This document shows, piece by piece, positions 1 through 5,034 of a DNA stretch of 5,034 bases (position 1 is the first letter of the stretch; each line of letters opens with the position of its first letter). The position numbers and the translations under genes were made by a program. The stretch spans positions 1 through 5,034 of the forward strand of contig RFIM01000174.1 in assembly GCA_003695215.1 (NCBI GenBank), in the 5' to 3' direction. Source of the DNA: Chloroflexota bacterium. GTDB taxonomy: Bacteria > Chloroflexota > Anaerolineae > Aggregatilineales > UBA2796. Below the pieces are notes generated by a model. The model worked only from the letters and a program-made list of their open reading frames with translations, was not told where the DNA came from and did no database searches.

Positions 1-1202
1 AAGACGCGGAAATACGGCGCTGCATCCGTGCCTGTGCCGGCCGTCCATTGCCAGCCGCCGACGTTGTTCGCCACATCGCCATCGAGCAAATGCTGCATGA
101 AGAAGCGCTCGCCATGCCGCCAATCGCATAGCAAGTCCTTGCACAGGAATGAGGCGACGATCATGCGCGTCCGATTGTGCATCCAGCCTGTCTGCAGCAG
201 CTGACGCATCGCCGCATCGACCACAGGGTAGCCTGTGCGCCCTTCGCGCCATGCCGCCAAGTGCTCAGGATTATCTTCCCATTGCACCGCGTCGTAGGCA
301 GGGCGCAAGTTACGGCGCACGCTGTAGGGATAGCGCGCCAAGACCTGATAGTTGAACTCTCGCCAAACCAGCTCGCTGATCCAGACGTCCACGCCTCTGC
401 GCGCCGACTCGTCTAAGGCCGCGCTGCGCGCGCGCTGCGCTGCCTGGTAGCAGATGCGCACGCTGATCATGCCAAAGCGCAAATACGGGCTTAGCGCCGA
501 AGTGCCATCTTCGCCGTGCAGATCGCGCCGCTCATGGTAGCGATAGATCGGCGCAGCGATAAACGCCTCAAGGCGACGTAGCGCCTCAGCTTCGCCGGGC
601 AAGCCAATCGGCTGCGGCACAGGCTGCTCGCCAACTGGAATGGGCAAGCTCGGCAATGCAGCGAGCTCATCGGGTAGGCGCAACTTGGCGCGCATGGCAT
701 CGCTGATCGCGTATGGCTCAGGCTTAGGCAGCGCTTCCCAAGCGCGGCGGAACGGCGAGTAGACGTCGTACGGCTTGCCGCTCTTGCTCGGCACCTCGTG
801 CGGCTCATGGATCAGCAAATCAGCGCAGCTGTGCGCCGATAAGCCGCGCTCGGCTAGCGCTTTTTGCACTGCTGCATCGCGCTTGGCAGCATACGGACTG
901 TAATCGCGGTTGAAGACGACGCCCTCGGCGCCTATCTCAGCGCAAAGCGCGAGCAATGCCTCTGCAGGTGTGCCTTCGCAGACGATCAGCCGCGAGCCAT
1001 AGCGCTGCAGATCGGACTCGAGCGCGCGCAAGCCGTCAAAGAGCCAAGCCTTGCGCGCTCCGCGCAAGCGTTCGGCCTTCAGCAAGGTCGAATCAAAGAT
1101 GAAGACAGGCACTACGCTCTCAGCATGCGTGAGCGCGTAGTGCAACGCCGCATTGTCGTTCAGGCGCAGATCGCGGCGCAGCCACCAGATCAAGCGTGTC
1201 AT
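1..1202 (-). CDS. phr: Deoxyribodipyrimidine (CPD) photolyase, class I type, C-terminus cut by window edge
   Basis: Light-driven repair of UV-induced cyclobutane pyrimidine dimers by a cytoplasmic FAD enzyme. About 400 residues are visible; E. coli PhrB has 472, so roughly 70 C-terminal residues lie beyond base 1. The N-terminus reads MTRLIWWLRRDLRLNDN, the usual start of the antenna-binding Rossmann-like domain. The FAD domain shows Tyr222 followed by DGTSALSPYLRFG, then WISELVWREFNYQ (near 271), TGYPVVDAAMRQL, GWMHNRTRM (near 336) and GGWQW with TGTDAAPYFR (near 382-398). The electron-transfer triad is intact as Trp308, Trp361 and Trp384, each two residues after E. coli Trp306, Trp359 and Trp382. 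The ATG at 1202-1200 is chosen because an in-frame TGA lies three codons upstream and the family N-terminus starts here; the Shine-Dalgarno is weak (GAGAG, 3 nt away). The antenna cofactor (MTHF or deazaflavin) cannot be told by eye. A photolyase-like cryptochrome is possible but less likely, given the close match to PhrB. Transcribed divergently from the hydrolase gene. Confidence 0.97.
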   Translation of the reverse strand, partial: MTRLIWWLRRDLRLNDNAALHYALTHAESVVPVFIFDSTLLKAERLRGARKAWLFDGLRALESDLQRYGSRLIVCEGTPAEALLALCAEIGAEGVVFNRDYSPYAAKRDAAVQKALAERGLSAHSCADLLIHEPHEVPSKSGKPYDVYSPFRRAWEALPKPEPYAISDAMRAKLRLPDELAALPSLPIPVGEQPVPQPIGLPGEAEALRRLEAFIAAPIYRYHERRDLHGEDGTSALSPYLRFGMISVRICYQAAQRARSAALDESARRGVDVWISELVWREFNYQVLARYPYSVRRNLRPAYDAVQWEDNPEHLAAWREGRTGYPVVDAAMRQLLQTGWMHNRTRMIVASFLCKDLLCDWRHGERFFMQHLLDGDVANNVGGWQWTAGTGTDAAPYFRV

Positions 1203-1237
1203 AGACTCTCAAGAATCATCACAATTGCGTTTACCAA

Positions 1238-1266
1238 ATTTTCGTTGCGCAGCCTGCTTTCAGCAA
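1238..1266 (-). promoter_or_regulatory. Candidate sigma70-type promoter for the photolyase gene
   Basis: On the minus strand TTGCTG (1266-1261) and GAAAAT (1243-1238) are separated by exactly 17 nt. Each matches four of six bases of the -35 and -10 consensus. Transcription would begin near 1231, giving a leader of about 30 nt. A small imperfect hairpin (TGCT/AGCA with a 3-nt loop, 1255-1265, flanked by GCC/GGC) falls across the -35 and spacer. The assignment is by eye only and sigma preferences of the host are unknown. Confidence 0.3.
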
Positions 1267-1315
1267 AGGCGATTGGCTTTCTAACGCAAGATTTATCGCG
1301 GCAAGCTGCGCGCTG

Positions 1316-1324
1316 TGTTATGAC
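1316..1324 (+). promoter_or_regulatory. Candidate extended -10 element for the hydrolase gene
   Basis: TGTTATGAC fits an extended -10 (TGn followed by TATGAC, four of six bases). It lies about 38 nt upstream of the hydrolase start codon, which would give a leader of about 30 nt. No good -35 sits 17 nt upstream, consistent with an extended -10 promoter but also with chance. Confidence 0.22.
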
Positions 1325-1347
1325 TAGGCGTGGAAATTCCGCACCAC

Positions 1348-1353
1348 AAGGAA
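1348..1353 (+). promoter_or_regulatory. Ribosome binding site that fixes the hydrolase start
   Basis: AAGGAA lies 8 nt before the ATG at 1362. It supports that ATG over starts further upstream in the same open frame, which would place over 160 non-homologous residues opposite the photolyase gene. Confidence 0.7.
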
Positions 1354-1361
1354 ATACCCAC

Positions 1362-2108
1362 ATGCTCAGGAAAGCCCTGGTCATTCTGTTGATAAGTTTC
1401 ATTATCGGAAGTGCTATCTTCGTCCTCTGGGCGGCCACGCCGAGCGGCGCGCCAATGCCAGAGGCGCTCGCCGCGCTCGAATCAGACGCTGTTGTCAAAG
1501 TCACGCGCAGCTCTGAGTTGATCTTCGAGCCTATCGGCAAGGCGCCGCGCGCAGGCTTCATTTACTATCCGGGCGGCCGTGTGCCGCCTGAAGCATACGC
1601 GCCAACAGCGCGCGCTCTCGCCCAGGCAGGTTACCTGGCCGTGATTGTGCCGATGCCGCTCAACCTCGCCATCTTGAATGTCAACGCTGCCGATGCCATC
1701 ATCGAGCGCTATCCGAACATCCGCGTATGGGCAATCGGCGGGCATTCGCTTGGTGGCGCTATGGCGGCGCGCTATGCAGCACAAAACGCGGGCAAGGTGC
1801 AAGGCCTAGCGGTCATCGCCAGTTATCCCGAAGCCAATATGGATATGTCGGCGCGCACAGACCTAGCTGTCAGCGTCATTTACGGCACACAAGATGGTTT
1901 GGCCTTGCCTGAGCAAGTGGAAGGTGCGCGCGCCTTGTATCCTGAGTCGGTTGTGTTCGTGCGCATCGAAGGCGGCAACCACGCTCAATTCGGCTGGTAT
2001 GGCAGGCAGGATCGCGATAAGGAAGCCAGCATCACGCATGCCGAGCAACAAGCGCAGGTCAATGCGGCGCTGCTAGCGCTCATGGCACGCCTTGCGCCGA
2101 GCGATTAG
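1362..2108 (+). CDS. Membrane-anchored or exported alpha/beta hydrolase
   Basis: A 248-residue alpha/beta-hydrolase fold protein of unknown substrate. Residues 5-25 form a hydrophobic segment after a short basic N-terminus (MLRK), so it is probably a signal anchor or uncleaved signal peptide with the catalytic domain outside the cytoplasm; no lipobox cysteine is seen. The catalytic residues are all visible: nucleophile Ser129 in GHSLGG (127-132), Asp178 in YGTQDGLA and His207 in GGNHAQFGWYG. The segment FIYYPGGRVPPEAYAP (66-81), followed by AGYLAVIVPMPLNLA, gives the early strands and the likely oxyanion region; it resembles the small Abhydrolase_5-type (PF12695) proteins of Gram-positive bacteria and Chloroflexota. 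The reading frame stays open upstream to 864, but that part is antisense to the photolyase gene; the ATG at 1362 has a good Shine-Dalgarno and starts the hydrophobic segment. It is divergent from phr and ends tail-to-tail with the reductase gene, sharing 4 nt. An esterase or dienelactone-hydrolase-like role is possible but cannot be assigned. Confidence 0.88.
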   Translation: MLRKALVILLISFIIGSAIFVLWAATPSGAPMPEALAALESDAVVKVTRSSELIFEPIGKAPRAGFIYYPGGRVPPEAYAPTARALAQAGYLAVIVPMPLNLAILNVNAADAIIERYPNIRVWAIGGHSLGGAMAARYAAQNAGKVQGLAVIASYPEANMDMSARTDLAVSVIYGTQDGLALPEQVEGARALYPESVVFVRIEGGNHAQFGWYGRQDRDKEASITHAEQQAQVNAALLALMARLAPSD

Positions 2109-2881
2109 GCAGGGAACCATACGCTGGCACCGCCATCTACGAAAAGCGCCTGACCTGTGATGAAGGCGCTCAGCTCAGAAGCGAAGAAGAGCGCCACGCG
2201 CGCCACTTCTTGCGCCGTGCCAAGCCGCTTCAGGATGATAGTGCGCGCGATAGCATCGTAGTCGCGCGCAGGCCTGCCGTCATCTGCCTCGGCATCTGTG
2301 TTTATGGCGCCGACGGCAAGCGCGTTGACTAAAATGCCGTATTCTCCAAGCTCTAGGGCAAGGTTGCGCGTCAATTGCAACAGCGCCGCCTTGCTAGCGC
2401 TGTAGGCACCTTTGTTGGCGAGCGCAAAGACGCCTAGATTGCTGCTGATGTTGATGATCCTGCCCCAGCGCCGCGCTTGCATGTATGGCGCGCACAACGC
2501 GCTCAGGCGCGCTGCTGCAATCAAGTTGGCGTTCAAGGCCGACCACCACTGCGCATCGGTCGTCTCTAGCAAAGGTGCAGTGACATTGGCAGCAGCGTTG
2601 TTGACGAGGATATCGATGTGGCCGAAATGCGCCGCGGCGCGCTCCACAACTTGCGCCACAGCGTTGGCATCGCTCACGTCAGCGCGGAAGGCCAGCGGCA
2701 CTTTGCCATATGCCGCACTGAAAGCAGCTTGAGTCGCCTCAGGCGACATGTTTCGGCTGAACAAGACCAGATCGGCGCCAGCGGCAGCGAATAATTGCGC
2801 AATTGCTGCACCAATGCCTTTGCTGGCGCCGCTGACGAGCGCGACTTTGCCTGAGAGATCGATCAGCGCGCTTGGGCTCAC
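2105..2881 (-). CDS. Short-chain dehydrogenase/reductase (classical SDR, FabG-like)
   Basis: A 258-residue classical SDR that transfers hydride between NAD(P)H and a carbonyl or alcohol; the substrate is not evident. The dinucleotide-binding motif is SGASKGIG (17-24). Arg43 after the second strand (LFSRN) and Lys21 suggest NADP(H) rather than NAD(H). Further hallmarks are AD-V at 67-69, NNAA (94-97, in place of the usual NNAG), Asn119 in the NANL segment, Ser147 in INISSN and Tyr160-x-x-x-Lys164 in YSASK: a complete Asn-Ser-Tyr-Lys tetrad. The C-terminus ITGQALFVDGG is the usual SDR ending. The GTG start at 2881-2879 overlaps the mgsA stop TGA as GTGA. An in-frame TGA four codons upstream excludes an earlier start, and the Shine-Dalgarno is weak (GAAAAG), fitting translational coupling. 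By family alone it could be a 3-oxoacyl-ACP reductase or another ketoreductase. Coupling to mgsA raises, without proving, a role in reducing methylglyoxal or a related carbonyl. Confidence 0.95.
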   Translation of the reverse strand: MSPSALIDLSGKVALVSGASKGIGAAIAQLFAAAGADLVLFSRNMSPEATQAAFSAAYGKVPLAFRADVSDANAVAQVVERAAAHFGHIDILVNNAAANVTAPLLETTDAQWWSALNANLIAAARLSALCAPYMQARRWGRIINISSNLGVFALANKGAYSASKAALLQLTRNLALELGEYGILVNALAVGAINTDAEADDGRPARDYDAIARTIILKRLGTAQEVARVALFFASELSAFITGQALFVDGGASVWFPA

Positions 2882-3252
2882 AGCGTCTTTTCACTGATGA
2901 TGTAGGTGGCAGTGGCGGCGTTGGTCGCTAATGGCACATTATGCACGTTGCAGATGCGCAAAAGCGACTGAATATCGGGATCGTGCGCCTGCGCTGCCAA
3001 CGGATCGACGAAAAAGAAGACAGCAGCCACTTGCCCTGTGGCGACGAGCGCGGCAATTTGAGCATCACCGCCTTGTGGGCCTGAGAGCATACATTGCACC
3101 GGCAAGCTGCACTTCTCACGGATGAGCTTGCCCGTGGTCGCTGTGGCAATCAGATGATAGTGGCTGAGCCGCTCACGATGCTGCATGGCAAAGGCGACCA
3201 TATCCGCTTTTTTGCCGTCGTGCGCAATCAAGGCAATTGTCTGTTCAGGCAA
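2878..3252 (-). CDS. mgsA: Methylglyoxal synthase
   Basis: Converts dihydroxyacetone phosphate to methylglyoxal and phosphate in the cytoplasm, a bypass of lower glycolysis under phosphate limitation or sugar-phosphate stress. The 124-residue protein carries the family signatures: IALIAHDGKK (6-15), TTG (39-41), LSGPQGGD (56-63) with Asp63 equivalent to the catalytic Asp71 of E. coli, and FFFVDPLAAQAHDPD (79-93) with Asp83, His90 and Asp93 equivalent to E. coli Asp91, His98 and Asp101. It ends with NVPLATNAATA. It is shorter than the E. coli (152) and B. subtilis (137) enzymes but close to the Thermus-type form (about 126), so I read it as a compact complete enzyme rather than a truncation. 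The start is TTG at 3252-3250: no other start codon lies between it and an in-frame upstream stop, it precedes the first beta strand, and GAGG sits 5 nt upstream. It lies 16 nt after the WL-motif/TPR gene and overlaps the reductase start by 4 nt. Confidence 0.97.
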   Translation of the reverse strand: MPEQTIALIAHDGKKADMVAFAMQHRERLSHYHLIATATTGKLIREKCSLPVQCMLSGPQGGDAQIAALVATGQVAAVFFFVDPLAAQAHDPDIQSLLRICNVHNVPLATNAATATYIISEKTL

Positions 3253-3257
3253 GGTCG

Positions 3258-3261
3258 CCTC
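3258..3261 (-). promoter_or_regulatory. Ribosome binding site supporting the TTG start of mgsA
   Basis: On the minus strand GAGG ends 5 nt before the TTG codon, within the 16-nt gap after the upstream stop codon. It supports TTG as the genuine start, because the frame offers no ATG or GTG at a sensible position. Confidence 0.65.
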
Positions 3262-3268
3262 GCCGCCT

Positions 3269-5034
3269 TTAGAGTTCCTTCAAGGCCGTCAGGTAAGCGT
3301 CCAACGCCGCCTGCAGATCGCCAAGCCGCATGTGTGTATCGCCGAGCAAGCGGCGCAGCTTTGGCTCCTTCGGATGCTGCTCGACCAATTGGCGCAGGTC
3401 AGCGCGCACTTCCTCAAGGTTCTGCATTGCATCAACCAGCTGCTGATAGTGCTCCAATGCGGGCAGGACTTGCCCTTGTGCCACTTGCTGACGCGCCTGT
3501 TGCAACACCTGGCTCAGCTCAGCTTTGCGCATTGGCAGCTCAGGTTCGGGCACGGGCTGCGGTTCAGGCTCAGCGGCGCGCGCCGCTTGCTCTGCCTCAT
3601 AGCGCTCCACAACGCTTGGATCGAGCCTGCCCGTCGGCGCTAGCCACTCAGGGCGCTCGCTGATCGCAGGTTCGACGATCGCTGGCCGCTCTGGCTCTGA
3701 AGGAACGGTTGGTTCTTCAGGCAAACCTTCTGCCAGCGCTTCGAGCCAGCTCAGCTCTTCAGGCAGCTTCGAGCTAGAAGACGCGATAGCGGGCGCTTGG
3801 CTTGGTTCCTCGGGCTGCAATTCGCGCAGCCAGTCAGGGAGGCCGCTCTCAGCGACAGGCTCAGCCGACGCCATAGTGACTTCAGGCTCAGGTGGCGCCG
3901 CTGGGGCGGGCTCTGTGATACTCACGTTCTCAGCGCGTTGCAAGGCTTCCAAGTACCACAGCGGAATAGTCTCGTCGCCTGCCAACCGACGGTCGTACTC
4001 TTCATCGAAGTACTCAGCCAGATCGTCGACTTCCTCGGGCGAACTCGGCTTGATCATGCGCTCGATTTCTTCTGGCGCCAGGTCCAAGGCTGCTTCAGGC
4101 ACTTGTGGCAAAGGCGCTTGTGGCGGGATGAAATCCTCGCCGAGATCAAGGTCGAGATCGGCCTCAGGCTCTTCCAGCAGCCAAGTGGGCAGGTCAGCAG
4201 GCGGCGTCGGCAGCTTGATCTCAGGATCGAGCGTGCCACGCGCCGCAGGCAGGGTTGGATCGACAATTGCCTCGCTGAGCCAATCAGGCAGCGCATTGTT
4301 TGGCTCTGCAGGCGGCACATCAGCAGCTGCCAAGTCGGTTTCAGCTGCGCGTGTTTGCAGCAGGCTGCCCAACTGTTCAGTCAGCCATGCCTGCACCTCT
4401 CGTGGATCGTCGGAAAGGCCGCCTGCCTCAAGCGACGAGACATCCCTAGCAGGGCTTGGCAGCGTTGGCTCGGGCTCAGGCTCAGCCGAGAGCGAGTCAA
4501 GCCAGGCGAGCGCCTGTTCAGGCGACATGCTCTGGACGACAGGCTCATCTGCGCTCAAGGTTTCGCGGGTACCCTCTGACGTATCGCTGAGGCTGGCAAG
4601 CCACTCTAGTGGATCGAGCGCCTGTGCGCCTGCAGATGACACAGCTGAGGCGCTTGACTCGGCTGTCAGCGACTCGAGCCATGCCATTGTGTCTTCTTCG
4701 GCAGGCGGTTGTTCCAAAGCGCGCGCACTAGCGCTGAGCGTGCTGGCGCTGAAGGGATCAAAATCCGTGTAGCCAGGGGCTGTGACCTGCGCTTCGGCGC
4801 TTGGCAACGGTATATCGAGGTCGGCTTTGGTGATCAGCTCATCAGGGTTAGCGCCTTGCCGCCGCGCCAGGCTCTCTAGCCAAGCCATCGGATCCATGCC
4901 GCCAAGCGGATCGTCGGCTGCAGGCTGTGGAGCTTGCGCCACAGGCACAGCAGGCTCAGGCGGCGCTTCAGGTGCAGCATGCTCTGATGGCGCTTCGGCG
5001 CTTGGCAACGGTATATCGAGGTCGGCTTTGGTGA
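3269..5034 (-). CDS. Large acidic WL-motif repeat protein with C-terminal TPR, 5' end beyond the window
   Basis: About 588 residues are visible and the frame is open to the window edge. The TTG at 5008-5006 is not taken as the start, because the codons before it (…ITKADLDIP) repeat a segment found 67 residues later in the protein. Numbering from that TTG, residues 1-490 form a Pro/Glu/Ala/Ser-rich, probably disordered chain with only four lysines (61, 265, 320, 414). Short Trp-Leu motifs recur with W at 43, 110, 136, 169, 208, 243, 276, 393, 421 and 455, plus a WYL variant at 351. Typical forms are MAWLESL, LAWLDSL and LPDWL. Residues about 496-528 (VLQQARQQVAQGQVLPALEHYQ) look like a degenerate TPR. 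Residues 547-579, with RLGDLQAALDAYLTAL, are a clear TPR-like helix pair ending at the stop. TPRs suggest protein-protein contact; the WL motifs could be docking peptides. No signal peptide or membrane segment is visible, but the true N-terminus is missing. First visible gene of the row with mgsA and the SDR. Function unknown; I recall similar proteins in Chloroflexota. Confidence 0.87.
   Translation of the reverse strand, partial: TKADLDIPLPSAEAPSEHAAPEAPPEPAVPVAQAPQPAADDPLGGMDPMAWLESLARRQGANPDELITKADLDIPLPSAEAQVTAPGYTDFDPFSASTLSASARALEQPPAEEDTMAWLESLTAESSASAVSSAGAQALDPLEWLASLSDTSEGTRETLSADEPVVQSMSPEQALAWLDSLSAEPEPEPTLPSPARDVSSLEAGGLSDDPREVQAWLTEQLGSLLQTRAAETDLAAADVPPAEPNNALPDWLSEAIVDPTLPAARGTLDPEIKLPTPPADLPTWLLEEPEADLDLDLGEDFIPPQAPLPQVPEAALDLAPEEIERMIKPSSPEEVDDLAEYFDEEYDRRLAGDETIPLWYLEALQRAENVSITEPAPAAPPEPEVTMASAEPVAESGLPDWLRELQPEEPSQAPAIASSSSKLPEELSWLEALAEGLPEEPTVPSEPERPAIVEPAISERPEWLAPTGRLDPSVVERYEAEQAARAAEPEPQPVPEPELPMRKAELSQVLQQARQQVAQGQVLPALEHYQQLVDAMQNLEEVRADLRQLVEQHPKEPKLRRLLGDTHMRLGDLQAALDAYLTALKEL
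4789..4833 (-). repeat. 45-nt direct repeat, inner copy, within the WL-motif gene
   Basis: Bases 4789-4833 are identical to 4990-5034. The copies are 201 nt apart, exactly 67 codons, so both encode ITKADLDIPLPSAEA in the same frame. The left boundary is sharp (4788 is T, 4989 is G). The other boundary cannot be seen because the second copy runs into the window edge. Confidence 0.97.
4990..5034 (-). repeat. 45-nt direct repeat, outer copy, running into the window edge
   Basis: Identical to 4789-4833 and ending with the last base of the window, so the real repeat may be longer. It encodes the same peptide, which argues that the coding frame continues upstream and that at least one more 67-residue unit carrying an MAWLESLARRQG-like segment lies just outside. 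Confidence 0.95.

Noticed and set aside
864..1361. Upstream extension of the hydrolase reading frame, giving a 414-residue protein.
   Set aside because: Most of it is antisense to the well-supported photolyase gene, it has no recognisable domain, and the ATG at 1362 has a ribosome site and begins the signal-anchor segment.
2145..2170. Perfect 7-bp inverted repeat (AGCGCCT/AGGCGCT, 12-nt loop) followed on the minus strand by a short T run, like a weak terminator.
   Set aside because: It lies inside the reductase gene, in codons for the conserved FITGQALFVD segment, before its stop. The T run is only four bases, and termination there would truncate the mRNA.
2878..3252. MgsA truncated by frameshift, since it is shorter than the E. 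coli enzyme.
   Set aside because: All catalytic motifs are present, and 124 residues is close to known compact family members. The precise 4-nt overlap with the next start also looks like a native gene end.
3797..4579. A 260-codon plus-strand open frame, rich in Arg, Leu and Gln.
   Set aside because: Another shadow of the same low-stop, repeat-rich sequence. It is low in recognisable structure and overlaps both the other shadow and the real gene.
3876..4772. A 298-codon plus-strand open frame, very rich in Ser and Gly.
   Set aside because: It is the mirror of the WL-motif gene: Ala, Glu and Leu codons read backwards give Ser-rich strings. It shows no domain and lies wholly inside a better supported gene.
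5006..5008. TTG as the start codon of the WL-motif/TPR protein.
   Set aside because: The frame continues upstream with sequence identical to an internal repeat of the same protein, so the true start lies beyond the window.
4789..5034. CRISPR-like or mobile-element repeat.
   Set aside because: Only two copies are seen, 201 nt apart and exactly in coding frame, with coding sequence between them and no inverted ends or transposase. This is a protein-repeat duplication.

Overview
The window holds five protein-coding genes, two of them cut by the window edges. No RNA genes, mobile elements, CRISPR arrays or phage genes are visible. The DNA is fairly GC-rich with tightly packed genes, and it looks like ordinary chromosomal sequence of a free-living bacterium. 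The best taxonomic hint is the large acidic protein at the right end: short Trp-Leu motifs scattered through a Pro/Glu/Ala-rich chain, followed by a TPR tail. I associate this architecture with Chloroflexota (Anaerolineae-like lineages). That placement is an inference from memory and has not been searched.

Left part (1-1202, minus strand): a class I-type DNA photolyase lacking only its C-terminal end. Its FAD-site residues and all three electron-transfer tryptophans are present at positions matching E. coli PhrB. A 159-bp, relatively AT-rich divergent spacer (1203-1361) separates it from a plus-strand gene for a membrane-anchored alpha/beta hydrolase (1362-2108) with a complete Ser-Asp-His triad. 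This spacer should carry the promoters for both genes.

Right part (2105-5034, minus strand): a compact gene row read right to left. It runs from the WL-motif/TPR protein (5' end beyond the window), through methylglyoxal synthase (TTG start, 16 nt downstream), to a short-chain dehydrogenase/reductase (GTG start overlapping the mgsA stop by 4 nt). The spacing argues for one transcript and translational coupling of mgsA with the reductase. This makes a methylglyoxal-forming enzyme coupled to an NADP-type reductase a testable pairing. The row ends tail-to-tail with the hydrolase gene, the two stop codons sharing bases, so no intergenic terminator separates them.

The most noteworthy structures are a perfect 45-nt direct repeat, 201 nt (67 codons) apart and in frame in the WL-motif gene, whose outer copy coincides exactly with the window edge, and the WL-motif scaffold itself. 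I see no convincing new defence, mobile or RNA-based system.
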